Positions 33,978-43,802 of a DNA stretch of 64,000 nucleotides are shown here, piece by piece. Position numbers and translations under genes: made by a program. Below the pieces are notes generated by a model. The model worked only from the letters and a program-made list of their open reading frames with translations. It searched no databases and was not told the DNA's origin. The DNA comes from Mycolicibacterium rhodesiae NBB3 (GTDB taxonomy: Bacteria; Actinomycetota; Actinomycetes; Mycobacteriales; Mycobacteriaceae): positions 2,604,001 through 2,668,000 of the forward strand of contig NC_016604.1 of assembly GCF_000230895.2 (NCBI RefSeq), given 5' to 3'. Every line of letters begins with the position of its first letter. The stretch's first letter is position 1.

Positions 33978-35623
33978 ATCGCGGGACCGAGCAGATCGTC
34001 GGCGTCCTTGATGATGTAGCCGTAGCCCTGTTCGGCGAGGAACCGCTGACGGTGTGCGGCGTACTCGGCGTCCAGGCTGTCGCGGGACACCACCGAGTAG
34101 AAGATCGCGCCGCCGCCGTCGGCCTTGGGCCGCAACAGCCGGCCCAGCCGCTGCGCCTCTTCCTGTCTCGACCCGAAGGTGCCCGACACCTGCACGGCAA
34201 CATTGGCTTCCGGTAGGTCGATCGAGAAATTGGCGACCTTGGACACCACCAGCGTCGGGATCTCGCCGCGACGGAACTCATCGAACAGCGCTTCGCGCTC
34301 CGCGGTCTTGGTCGACCCCTGGATCACCGGGGCGTTGAGTTCGGTTCCGAGCTCGTCGAGCTGGTCGAGGTACGCGCCGATCACCAGGGTCTGGTCGCCC
34401 TTGTGCTTCTCCAGGATCGACTTCACCACCGCGATCTTGGAATGCACCGTCGAGCACAGCTTGTAGCGCTCGTCGGGCTCGGCGACGGCGTAGAGCATCC
34501 GCTCGTTGTCGGTCATCGTGACCCGCACCTCGATGCACTCGGCGGGCGCGATCCAGCCCTGGGCCTCGATGTCCTTCCACGGTGCGTCATACCGCTTCGG
34601 CCCGATCAGCGAGAACACGTCGCCCTCGCGGCCGTCCTCGCGGATCAGCGTGGCCGTCAGGCCAAGCCGTCGCCGCGACTGCAGGTCGGCGGTCATCCGG
34701 AACACGGGCGCGGGCAGCAGGTGCACCTCGTCGTAGATGATCAGGCCCCAGTCGCGGCTGTCGAACAGCTCGAGGTGCTTGTATTCACCCTTGGTGCGGC
34801 GCGTGATCACCTGGTAGGTGGCGATGGTCACCGGGCGGATCTCCTTCTTCTCGCCCGAGTACTCGCCGATCTCGTCCTCCGTCAACGACGTCCGGTTGAT
34901 CAGCTCGCGCTTCCATTGCCTGCCCGCAACAGTGTTGGTCACCAGGATCAGCGTCGTCGCGCCCGCCTTCGCCATCGCCGCGGCGCCGACGAGGGTCTTA
35001 CCCGCGCCGCACGGCAGCACCACGACGCCGGACCCACCCTCCCAGAACGAGTCGGTCGCCATCTCCTGATAGTCACGCAGGTGCCAGCCGTCCTGCGCGA
35101 GGCTGATCGGGTGCTTCTCGCCGTCCACATATCCGGCGAGATCCTCTGCAGGCCAACCGATCTTGAGCAGCATCTGCTTGACTCGGCCGCGCTCGCTGTT
35201 GTGGACCTGGACGGTGTCGTCGTCGATGCGGGCGCCGAGCATCGGCGCGATCTTCTTGTTGCGCAGCACCTCCTCGAGAACCGCGCGGTCCAGGCTCACC
35301 AGCGTCAGGCCGTGCACCGGAGACTTGACCAGCTGCAGGCGCCCGTAGCGCGCCATCGTGTCGACGATGTCGACGAGCAGCGGCTGCGGTACCGCGTAGC
35401 GGGAGAACGTCACCAGCGCGTCGACGACCTGTTCGGCGTCGTGGCCCGCGGCACGCGCGTTCCACAGCGCCAGCGGGGTGATGCGGTAGGTGTGGATGTG
35501 CTCGGGCGCACGCTCGAGTTCGGCGAACGGGGCGATCGCGGCTCTCGCCGCGCCCGCCTGCTCATGGTCGACCTCGAGCAGCACGGTCTTGTCGGACTGC
35601 ACGATCAGGGGGCCGTCGGTCAT
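33974..35623 (-). CDS. xpb: XPB/Rad25-type DNA repair helicase
   Basis: A 549-residue SF2 helicase of bacterial XPB type. N-terminal helicase-associated domain (to about 170); Walker A CGAGKT at 205-210; DEVH box at 298-301; RED motif at 328-330 (LTATLIREDGREGD), a hallmark of XPB; and a C-terminal helicase domain with QRLGRLLRP. ATP-dependent DNA translocase in repair. Ortholog of H37Rv ercc3/Rv0861c by synteny (recalled). The gene for a helicase-associated protein precedes it on the same strand, 67 bp upstream. Confidence 0.95.
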   Translation of the reverse strand: MTDGPLIVQSDKTVLLEVDHEQAGAARAAIAPFAELERAPEHIHTYRITPLALWNARAAGHDAEQVVDALVTFSRYAVPQPLLVDIVDTMARYGRLQLVKSPVHGLTLVSLDRAVLEEVLRNKKIAPMLGARIDDDTVQVHNSERGRVKQMLLKIGWPAEDLAGYVDGEKHPISLAQDGWHLRDYQEMATDSFWEGGSGVVVLPCGAGKTLVGAAAMAKAGATTLILVTNTVAGRQWKRELINRTSLTEDEIGEYSGEKKEIRPVTIATYQVITRRTKGEYKHLELFDSRDWGLIIYDEVHLLPAPVFRMTADLQSRRRLGLTATLIREDGREGDVFSLIGPKRYDAPWKDIEAQGWIAPAECIEVRVTMTDNERMLYAVAEPDERYKLCSTVHSKIAVVKSILEKHKGDQTLVIGAYLDQLDELGTELNAPVIQGSTKTAEREALFDEFRRGEIPTLVVSKVANFSIDLPEANVAVQVSGTFGSRQEEAQRLGRLLRPKADGGGAIFYSVVSRDSLDAEYAAHRQRFLAEQGYGYIIKDADDLLGPAI

Positions 35624-35632
35624 GCGCGATCC

Positions 35633-35659
35633 CGTCCCCTGCGCTTCGCGCGTGGGCCC
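35633..35659 (-). repeat. 27-bp dispersed repeat upstream of xpb
   Basis: On the minus strand this element reads CCACGCGCGAAGCGCAGGGG in its core and is identical at 26 of 27 positions to 61067-61093 (plus strand), upstream of pdxH. Both copies lie within 20 bp of a start codon or of a gene boundary. Confidence 0.7.
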
Positions 35660-35690
35660 ATCGCTTCTCGCTCGCTGGTCATCCCATCCA

Positions 35691-37937
35691 TTATCCAGAG
35701 TCGGCGGACACCACTGAGGTGACGCGGTGGATGGCGAACTCGCGCACCCGGCCGGACGCCGGATCGTAGGCGGTCAACTGGCCCCCGCGAACGTTGATGG
35801 GTGCCACGACCCGCTGCGTGGCCACCCCCGCGGGGTCAACGTAGCCGATGACCACGGACGCCTGGAGGTGGGCGGCCTCCTGCAGCTGTGTGATCGCGAC
35901 GGTCGGGTCCAGGCGCATGCCGCTGGACGGCGCGGCCGCGACCTTACGCAGTACGGCGACGATCGCGCCCAGTGTCTGGCTCGTCGGACTGGGCGTGCGG
36001 TGGGCACGGCGGCGTACCGGTGCGGGCACCCTGGCGCCCCGGGCGCGGATGTCGACGATGGTTCCCGTCGAGTCCTCGGCCGCAGGCGCGAAGCCGGCCT
36101 CGCGCAGCGCGGCGAGCACCTCCGAGATCGGCGCCTGAGACACCGCGACCGTCGGCGCGAGCAACCGCATCTCCAGCTGGTGCGCCGCGGGTGCGGCGAT
36201 CGCCTGCGCCAGCAGTGCCGCATCCTCACACCGCACGAACGAGGCGGCCATACCGACCCGCAACTGTCCGTGGCGCCGGGCGACGTCATCGATGAGGTAG
36301 GTGAGCCCCTGCGGCACAGGCGTTTTCGAATACCGCGCGAAGAACGCGTGCAGTTCGCCCGCGGTGCGACCCGTGTCGAGGGCACGCCGGATGGATGCCT
36401 CGCTGATGCGGTACACCATCGCCGCACCCGCCGACTCGACGGTCGCCACTGCTCCCAGTTGCTCGGCCAGATCACGTTCCAGCGGGCCGGGCACCACGAC
36501 GGTCAAGTCGGCCTGCAGCAGAAAGTGGTCGATGGGCTGCGGCAGCACCTTGTCCATCGCCTTGATGACCTCGTCGGCTGAAGCGCCCGCCAACAACGCT
36601 CGCGTCGGTGTGGCGATCGCGCCGCGGCCGACCATGCCGATGGTGTGCGCCTCGGTGAGCAGGGCGCCCACGGGCCCCGGCTGGAGCCGAATCGCCCATC
36701 GGGGCCGCCGCCAGAGCATGGCTCTCGACGCCTGGGTCGCGTCGACACCCGCGCCGGGCGCGAGGTCGGCGAGCATGGTCAACAGGAGCCGCCGGTCCAG
36801 CGGTGCGGCGGTCGAGTACAGCGAACCCGACAGTGCCGCATAGGGTTTGCTGTCAGGGCCCCGCGTCCCGACCAGGCTCGGCCGACCCGGCAGGTCCAGC
36901 CACGTTGACGCCAACAGATGCCATTTGTGCGCTGTCGGAGATTCGACGAACCGGTCGGCGGCCACGGTCGGCGCCCAGTGTGGCCCCGCACTGTCCTGCG
37001 GGTCCGGTTCAGGCATTCCGCTCGCGATCAGCCCGGCCGCCGCGGTCACTTCGAGGATCAGTCCGAGGTGGCTCTCGTCGATACCGGTGACCTTCGTCAG
37101 GCGTTTGACATCACGCACGCCGAGCCCGCCGCTGCGCAGTTCGGGAACCGGTGTCGTGCCCAGGGTTTCGAGGACGACCTCGACCTCGCGCAGCAAGTCG
37201 ATCGCCGCGCCGGCGGCGACCGCGTCGACATCGGCCGCGGTGGTCGTCGACACCACGGGATCGGGGGCGATCAAGCCGACGGGTCCGGGTAACTCCCCGC
37301 GTAACGCCTGGCCGACCACTCGGGGCAGAATCACCGTTTCGGCATCGACCTGCCGAAGCAGCCCGGCCGCAAGCAGCCGCTGCACCGGGCGGTCCGGCGG
37401 GGTGCCCGCGGCCGCGTCCCGGGTGCGGCCCACCGGGGAACCCTCCAGCAGCCGCTGCAGCAGGTCGGACTGCGCCTCGTCGAGTCCGGCGAGACGCTGC
37501 GCGATATCCGTCGGGTCGGTGTCCTCGACCGTGGCCTGACCGGGATACCAGGGAAGTCCCGTCGCCGCCTCGGTGGCGACGCGTATCGAAGCGTCACCCC
37601 ACACCAGCGCGCGTTCACGGAGATTGTCGATGGCCGCCGTCACCGCGGTTTCCGCACCCGCGTCGTCGAAAAACTCCAACAGCTTGGACACCGGTACCGC
37701 GGTCGTGTCGGCGTGCAGAACGAGCAGGGCGTCGATCACCGCGAGATGAAGAAAGTCCAGGTCATCGGTGGCAGCCTTGACCGATTGCCGGGCCTGGGCC
37801 CGCGCGGCGAGCGCCGCGATGGTCCCCGGCGGGGGTTGTGTCAGGTCGGGCCGCAACTCCAGCAGCCGGATCAGCCGCTCATCGCCGAGTTCGGCCAGCC
37901 AGGCGCCCAGAGGAAGGCCCGGAGCGTTTTCGGTCAT
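35691..37937 (-). CDS. Helicase-associated domain protein, putative XPB partner (Rv0862c-like)
   Basis: A large protein of 748 residues. No Walker A or DEAD/H motif is visible; the C-terminal third resembles the Helicase_C_3/XPB-SSL2 associated domain of mycobacterial proteins of this locus (recalled as Rv0862c). The N-terminus has short helical repeats (GAWLAELGDERLIRLLELRP). Adjacent to xpb in both organisms, so a subunit or regulator of XPB is the natural hypothesis. ATG 37937 is preceded by a 66-bp divergent gap to the Rv0863-like gene. Confidence 0.85.
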   Translation of the reverse strand: MTENAPGLPLGAWLAELGDERLIRLLELRPDLTQPPPGTIAALAARAQARQSVKAATDDLDFLHLAVIDALLVLHADTTAVPVSKLLEFFDDAGAETAVTAAIDNLRERALVWGDASIRVATEAATGLPWYPGQATVEDTDPTDIAQRLAGLDEAQSDLLQRLLEGSPVGRTRDAAAGTPPDRPVQRLLAAGLLRQVDAETVILPRVVGQALRGELPGPVGLIAPDPVVSTTTAADVDAVAAGAAIDLLREVEVVLETLGTTPVPELRSGGLGVRDVKRLTKVTGIDESHLGLILEVTAAAGLIASGMPEPDPQDSAGPHWAPTVAADRFVESPTAHKWHLLASTWLDLPGRPSLVGTRGPDSKPYAALSGSLYSTAAPLDRRLLLTMLADLAPGAGVDATQASRAMLWRRPRWAIRLQPGPVGALLTEAHTIGMVGRGAIATPTRALLAGASADEVIKAMDKVLPQPIDHFLLQADLTVVVPGPLERDLAEQLGAVATVESAGAAMVYRISEASIRRALDTGRTAGELHAFFARYSKTPVPQGLTYLIDDVARRHGQLRVGMAASFVRCEDAALLAQAIAAPAAHQLEMRLLAPTVAVSQAPISEVLAALREAGFAPAAEDSTGTIVDIRARGARVPAPVRRRAHRTPSPTSQTLGAIVAVLRKVAAAPSSGMRLDPTVAITQLQEAAHLQASVVIGYVDPAGVATQRVVAPINVRGGQLTAYDPASGRVREFAIHRVTSVVSADSG

Positions 37938-38003
37938 TGCTGACCAGGGTAAGGCAGCCCGTCGGTGTCGCCACTGCTCACGGTGCCTGCCACAATGTCA
38001 GGC

Positions 38004-38198
38004 GTGGCTGACAACAAACGGCAGAAGAAGCAGTATGTCGACCCGGGCTGGCCCGCGACCGACGGCGACGATGATCACGCTGTCAGCGAGCTCGCCGCCG
38101 ACCGCACCGGTGCGCTGTCGCCGTTCGGGGATCTGACCTTCCCCCTGCCCAGCGATGACGTCCCGTACGTGCACCCGGTCACGGTCGTCAACAGGTAG
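38004..38198 (+). CDS. Small conserved protein of 64 residues (Rv0863-like)
   Basis: A short acidic-C-terminal protein from GTG 38004, beginning [20 protein letters not shown], no membrane segment. Its stop shares one base with the moaC start (GTG 38198), so it is the first gene of the moaC-mog-moaE operon. Position and size match the small hypothetical gene preceding moaC2 in H37Rv (recalled as Rv0863, 93 residues). Function unknown. Confidence 0.75.
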   Translation: MADNKRQKKQYVDPGWPATDGDDDHAVSELAADRTGALSPFGDLTFPLPSDDVPYVHPVTVVNR

Positions 38199-38704
38199 TG
38201 ACTGAACCGGCTGGGGACGCATCGCCGCGCTCCGCCCGGCCCGCGCTCTCGCACATCGACGAGGCAGGCGCGGCGCACATGGTCGACGTCACGGCCAAGG
38301 ACGCCACCACGCGCATCGCCGTTGCCGCGGGCGCCGTGCACACCACCGCCGAGGTCGTCGAGATGATCGCATCGGGGGGGCTGCCCAAGGGCGATGCGCT
38401 GGCCACCGCACGGGTCGCCGGGATCCTGGCGGCCAAGCGCACCAGCGACCTGATTCCGCTGTGCCATCAGCTGGCCCTCACGGGTGTCGACATCGACTTC
38501 GTCGCCGACGGAGCGCGAGTGACCATCGCCGCGACGGTCCGGACCACTGATCGCACCGGTGTGGAGATGGAGGCGCTGACGGCGGTGAGCGTCGCCGCGC
38601 TGACCCTCTACGACATGATCAAGGCGGTGGACCCCGCCGCGCGCATCGAGAACGTCCGGGTGCTGCGCAAAGAAGGCGGCAAGACCGGAACCTGGACGAG
38701 ATGA
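38198..38704 (+). CDS. moaC: Cyclic pyranopterin monophosphate synthase MoaC
   Basis: A protein of 168 residues. MoaC family features: [21 protein letters not shown] at the N-terminus (about 18-38, in two parts), [16 protein letters not shown] (active-site His) and [23 protein letters not shown] (two parts). It rearranges the GTP-derived MoaA product to cyclic pyranopterin monophosphate, step 1 of molybdenum cofactor synthesis. Second copy type (moaC2) by synteny. Overlaps mog by ATGA. Confidence 0.95.
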   Translation: MTEPAGDASPRSARPALSHIDEAGAAHMVDVTAKDATTRIAVAAGAVHTTAEVVEMIASGGLPKGDALATARVAGILAAKRTSDLIPLCHQLALTGVDIDFVADGARVTIAATVRTTDRTGVEMEALTAVSVAALTLYDMIKAVDPAARIENVRVLRKEGGKTGTWTR

Positions 38705-39177
38705 GGTCGGGCCGGGTCGTCATCGCCTCCACCCGTGCCGCCGCGGGGGTCTACGAGGACCGCTGCGGACCGATCGTCGTCGACTGGCTCAATAAGCGCG
38801 GGATCACCACCCCTGCGCCCTCGGTTGTCGCTGACGGCATCGGGGTCAACCGGGCACTGTTCGAGTCGGTCGGCGAAAACGTAGACGTGATCATCACGTC
38901 CGGCGGCACCGGGATCTCGCCGAGCGACGGAACCGCAGATGCGACCGCCGGCATCGTCGACTACCAGATCCCGGGTCTGGCCGACGCGATCCGCCGAGCG
39001 GGCGAGGACAAGGTGCCCACCTCTGTGCTCTCCCGTGGCGTCTGCGGTGTCAGAGGACGGACCCTGATCGTGAACCTGCCCGGTTCACCCGGCGGCGTGA
39101 AGGACGGTTTGGCCGTGCTGGACCAGGTGCTCGAGCATGCGCTGGATCAGCTTGCGGGAGGGGACCATCCGCGATGA
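38701..39177 (+). CDS. mog: MogA/MoaB-type molybdopterin adenylyltransferase
   Basis: A protein of 158 residues. MoCF-binding fold: [20 protein letters not shown] at the N-terminus and the MPT-binding loop [20 protein letters not shown] (about 62-81), with the acidic residues in that loop. It adenylates molybdopterin before molybdate insertion. Overlaps moaC by ATGA and moaE by ATGA, so the three genes are translationally coupled. Confidence 0.93.
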   Translation: MRSGRVVIASTRAAAGVYEDRCGPIVVDWLNKRGITTPAPSVVADGIGVNRALFESVGENVDVIITSGGTGISPSDGTADATAGIVDYQIPGLADAIRRAGEDKVPTSVLSRGVCGVRGRTLIVNLPGSPGGVKDGLAVLDQVLEHALDQLAGGDHPR

Positions 39178-39599
39178 CCGTCGTGCTGCGCGCCGGACTC
39201 ACCGAGCACACGATCGCACTGTCCGAGCACGAATCGCTCGTCGCGCATGAGGCCGCGGGGGCGGTGGTGGGTTTCGCGGGTGTCGTCCGCGACCACGACG
39301 GCGGCCGCACGGTGACGAGGCTCGAGTATTCGGCACACCCCACGGCAGCGGAGACGCTGGCCGAGGTGGCCGCCGAGATCGCCGCCGACGCTCGAGGAGT
39401 GCGGGCCCTCGCCGTCAGCCACCGCATCGGCGTACTGCACATCGGCGACGCCGCACTTGTCGCGGCTGTGGCCGCCGACCACCGAGGCGCGGCATTCGAG
39501 ACCTGCCAACGTTTGGTGGACGCCGTCAAAGCTCGGCTACCGGTGTGGAAGCACCAGTTCTTCGCAGACGGAACCGAGGAGTGGGTCGGCTCCGCCTGA
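39174..39599 (+). CDS. moaE: Molybdopterin synthase large subunit MoaE
   Basis: A protein of 141 residues. MoaE signature: [37 protein letters not shown] and the conserved lysine segment [20 protein letters not shown]. It transfers two sulfurs from MoaD onto cPMP. The small subunit MoaD is encoded on the other strand at 41497-41763, beyond rpfA, so the heteromer's genes are split. Confidence 0.95.
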   Translation: MTVVLRAGLTEHTIALSEHESLVAHEAAGAVVGFAGVVRDHDGGRTVTRLEYSAHPTAAETLAEVAAEIAADARGVRALAVSHRIGVLHIGDAALVAAVAADHRGAAFETCQRLVDAVKARLPVWKHQFFADGTEEWVGSA

Positions 39600-39617
39600 G
39601 TCGCTACCCGCCTGGAC

Positions 39618-41260
<1,643 letters not shown>

Positions 41261-41479
41261 GCTCGGCGCGATCGGAGCACAGCGGGTCCCACGATTGAGG
41301 TCGAGGGACTTGGGTAGTGACCGTAATGGCTGTGTCCGTGAGCGTCATCTTTTGCAGATAACGGCGTTTTCGGTGGCGGCAAATCCTAATAGAGCTCTAA
41401 ACCCGCAGGAATTCTCGGCGTTCTCGCAGGTGTTCACGGCGCGCCACCGCGTCGTAGCCAGTTTGTGATCTTTCCGTTA
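41261..41479 (-). other. Upstream half of the rpfA leader/promoter region
   Basis: About 220 bp without a gene. It contains the palindrome TAGAGCTCTA (41390-41399), an AT-rich stretch around 41340-41400 that is a plausible promoter location, and no coding-like frame. Transcription of rpfA probably starts here. Confidence 0.5.
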
Positions 41480-41495
41480 TGTGACGTATATCACC
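41480..41495. promoter_or_regulatory. Crp-type binding site between moaD and rpfA
   Basis: TGTGACGTATATCACC agrees with TGTGA-N6-TCACA at 9 of 10 positions. It starts 1 base from the moaD stop, upstream of the rpfA leader. In M. tuberculosis the Crp homologue Rv3676 regulates rpfA (recalled), which fits. Confidence 0.72.
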
Positions 41496-41496
41496 A

Positions 41497-41763
41497 TTAT
41501 CCGCCGGCGAACGGTGGAAGAACGTCGATCGTCTGCGCGTTCTCCAGCACCACATTCGCTTCGCGGACCGCTACGCCGTCGCACAGAAAAGAGCAGCGCA
41601 TCAACACTTTCGCCAGATTGGCGTCGCGTGCGCTGAGCTGATCGACGAGATCGGAGAGCGTCGTGCCCGGTCGAATCCGGATCGTCTCCTCTTCGTTACC
41701 CGCGGCCGCCCTCGCCGCGGCGAAAAATCGCACGGATACCTCAACCGTCGTGGTCGTTGCCAT
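41497..41763 (-). CDS. moaD: Molybdopterin synthase small subunit MoaD
   Basis: A protein of 88 residues with the ubiquitin-like fold. It starts with VEVSVRFFAAARAAAGNEEE and ends in the obligatory C-terminal Gly-Gly (DVLPPFAGG), which is thiocarboxylated. It donates sulfur to MoaE. It follows moaA by 4 bp on the same strand. Synteny suggests the moaD2 type. Confidence 0.95.
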   Translation of the reverse strand: MATTTTVEVSVRFFAAARAAAGNEEETIRIRPGTTLSDLVDQLSARDANLAKVLMRCSFLCDGVAVREANVVLENAQTIDVLPPFAGG

Positions 41764-41767
41764 GCCG

Positions 41768-42817
41768 CTAGCCGCCGATTGCGCTCATCGGCCGGTCCGG
41801 CTGCACGAAGCCGGGGTCATTGATGCCGTGTCCGGCCGCCTTGGCCCACATCGCCGCGCGCCACGCGGCTTCGAGGGCGTCGTCGCCGGCACCCGTCCGC
41901 ATGAGGTGGCGCAGATCTGTCTCCTGACGCGCGAAGAGACAGTTGCGGACCTGGCCGTCGGCGGTGAGGCGGGTGCGATCGCATGCCGAACAGAACGCGT
42001 GCGAGACCGAGGCGATGATGCCGACCACGCCGCGGTTGCCGTCGACCCGCCACAGCTCCGCAGGCGCCGAACCCCGAGGTGCCGAGTCGGGTGTGAGTTC
42101 GAAGTGGCGGCGCAGTGCGGAAAGCACGTCGTCGGCGCCGATAGCCCTATCCCGCTGCCACTGATGGTCGGCGTCGAGCGGCATCTGCTCGATGATGCGC
42201 AACTGGTAGCCGTTGTCCACGCAGAACCGCAGCAGTTCGACGGCGTCCTGTAGTCCAGTGACCGGATCGAGCACGGCATTCACCTTGACCGGATCGAGCC
42301 CGGCGGCCTTGGCGGCCTGCAGGCCGGCAAGCACGTCGGGCAACCTGTCGCGGCGGGTGATGCGGCTGAATCGCGCGGCGTCCACGGTGTCCAGCGACAC
42401 GTTGATACGGTCCAGGCCGGCCTGCTTCAACTTCGCGGCCCGCTTGGCGAGCCCAATTCCGTTGGTGGTCAACGTGATTTCGGGGCGAGGCCGCAACGCG
42501 GCGGTGGCCGCGACGATGTCTTCGAGGTTCTTCGCGACCAGCGGCTCGCCACCGGTGAAGCGCACGCTGGTGATGCCGAGTTTCGTCACCGCGACGGTTA
42601 GCAGCCGGGTCAATTCGTCCGGCGTCAGCAGTTGTTCACCGGCAAGCCAGTCGAGTCCGTCCGCGGGCATGCAGTAGGTGCAGCGCAGGTTGCACCGGTC
42701 GGTCAGCGACACCCGAAGGTCGGTGGCGATACGGCCGAACGTGTCGATGAGCGGGCCGTCGGCGGGGACGGGATCCGCCGGGCCCAGCGATGGCACGCCC
42801 AGATCGATGACCGTCAT
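41768..42817 (-). CDS. moaA: GTP 3',8-cyclase MoaA
   Basis: A 349-residue radical-SAM enzyme. First [4Fe-4S] cysteines C42, C46 and C49 (DRCNLRCTYCM), GGEPLV, TTNGIGL, and a C-terminal cluster CSACDRTRLTADGQVRNCLF; the protein ends in Gly-Gly, which is functionally required in MoaA. First step of Moco synthesis with MoaC. ATG 42817 overlaps the upstream yccF-like gene by ATGA. Second-copy type (moaA2) by synteny. Confidence 0.96.
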   Translation of the reverse strand: MTVIDLGVPSLGPADPVPADGPLIDTFGRIATDLRVSLTDRCNLRCTYCMPADGLDWLAGEQLLTPDELTRLLTVAVTKLGITSVRFTGGEPLVAKNLEDIVAATAALRPRPEITLTTNGIGLAKRAAKLKQAGLDRINVSLDTVDAARFSRITRRDRLPDVLAGLQAAKAAGLDPVKVNAVLDPVTGLQDAVELLRFCVDNGYQLRIIEQMPLDADHQWQRDRAIGADDVLSALRRHFELTPDSAPRGSAPAELWRVDGNRGVVGIIASVSHAFCSACDRTRLTADGQVRNCLFARQETDLRHLMRTGAGDDALEAAWRAAMWAKAAGHGINDPGFVQPDRPMSAIGG

Positions 42818-43218
42818 ACCAGCGCGCCGACAGGTCGGTTGATGTCGTCGACCGGAACGATGTCCTTGCCCAACGGCATCAGCGACACCGGGATCAGCTT
42901 CAGGTTCGCCAGCGCGAGCGGAATGCCGATGATCGTGATGGCCTGGGCGACGGCGGTGACGACGTGGCCGATGGCCAGCCAGATGCCGCACAAGACGACC
43001 CAGATGATGTTGCCGACGAGCGCACCGGGTCGCGTCCCGGGCTTGTCGATGACGGTCCGGCCGAACGGCCACAACGCGTATGACGCGATGCGCAGTGCCG
43101 CGAATCCAAAGGGAATGGTGATGATCAGGACGAAGCAGATGAGGGCGGCCAATAGATAGCCCAGAGCCAGCCAGAGGCCGCCGAAGACCAACCAAATGAC
43201 GTTCAGGATCAGGCGCAT
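42814..43218 (-). CDS. YccF-domain inner membrane protein
   Basis: A protein of 134 residues with two YccF repeats, each a hydrophobic double helix: LILNVIWLVFGGLWLALGYL at residues 2-21 and a second from about 60 (VGNIIWVVLCGIWLAIGHV). Function unknown; YccF proteins are small inner-membrane proteins. It is the first gene of the moaA-moaD unit by position, 4-bp coupled to moaA; divergent from cspB. Confidence 0.88.
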   Translation of the reverse strand: MRLILNVIWLVFGGLWLALGYLLAALICFVLIITIPFGFAALRIASYALWPFGRTVIDKPGTRPGALVGNIIWVVLCGIWLAIGHVVTAVAQAITIIGIPLALANLKLIPVSLMPLGKDIVPVDDINRPVGALV

Positions 43219-43254
43219 CTTTCCTCCAGCGGTCGTTCCAGCCTACCGAGTAAA

Positions 43255-43276
43255 GGGGGTGAGGGAGGGTGGAGGG
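43255..43276 (+). other. G-quadruplex-capable tract in the cspB/yccF divergent gap
   Basis: Four guanine runs of at least three (GGGGG, GGG, GGG, GGG) with loops of 1 to 4 bases lie on the plus strand, a canonical intrastrand quadruplex motif. It precedes the cspB leader. Confidence 0.5.
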
Positions 43277-43297
43277 CCGAGTAGGATCACTCCGGAC

Positions 43298-43325
43298 GCG
43301 TCCCGGCGCACGGGACGCTTTCCTT
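43298..43325 (+). terminator. Hairpin with T-rich tail in the cspB leader
   Basis: GCGTCCCG and CGGGACGC form a perfect 8-bp stem around GCGCA, followed by TTTCCTT. The left arm also belongs to a second palindrome, GGACGCGTCC (43294-43303), so the two structures exclude each other. It ends 38 bp before the cspB start and could act as an attenuator or thermosensor. Confidence 0.5.
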
Positions 43326-43362
43326 ATGTTCAGCGCGTTTAGAAGACAAGCAGGTGAGACCA

Positions 43363-43773
43363 GTGCCGACCGGCCGGGTTAAGTGGTACGACGCCGAGAA
43401 GGGCTTCGGCTTTCTGTCGCAGGAGGAGGGCGAGGACGTTTATGTTCGCTCGTCCGCGCTGCCGTCCGGCGTCGAAGGACTCAAGGCCGGACAAAAGGTC
43501 GAGTTCGGCATGGCCGCTGGGCGTCGCGGCCCCCAGGCACTGAGTGTGAAGATCCTCGACTCGCCGCCGAGTCTGACACGCACGAGGCGCGAGGCCGCCG
43601 CCGCCGAGCACAAGCACACTCCCGACGAGCTGCACGGCATGGTCGAGGACATGATCACGCTGCTGGAAGGCGCTGTTCAGCCGGAACTGCGCAAGGGTCG
43701 TTATCCCGACCGTAAGGTCGCGCGACGAGTGTCCGAAGTGGTCCGCGCCGTCGCAAGCGAACTCGACGCCTAA
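43363..43773 (+). CDS. cspB: Cold-shock-domain protein CspB
   Basis: A protein of 136 residues from GTG 43363. N-terminal cold shock domain ([19 protein letters not shown], with RNP1 KGFGFL and RNP2-like DVYVRSSAL); a basic C-terminal extension from about residue 66 that ends in [19 protein letters not shown]. Nucleic-acid chaperone. AGGTGA 5 bases upstream fits GTG 43363 better than a GTG at 43354. Rv0871 in H37Rv has the same two-part form (recalled). Confidence 0.92.
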   Translation: MPTGRVKWYDAEKGFGFLSQEEGEDVYVRSSALPSGVEGLKAGQKVEFGMAAGRRGPQALSVKILDSPPSLTRTRREAAAAEHKHTPDELHGMVEDMITLLEGAVQPELRKGRYPDRKVARRVSEVVRAVASELDA

Positions 43774-43802
43774 CTGCCCGACGAAGCGGGCATGCTGGAC
43801 CC

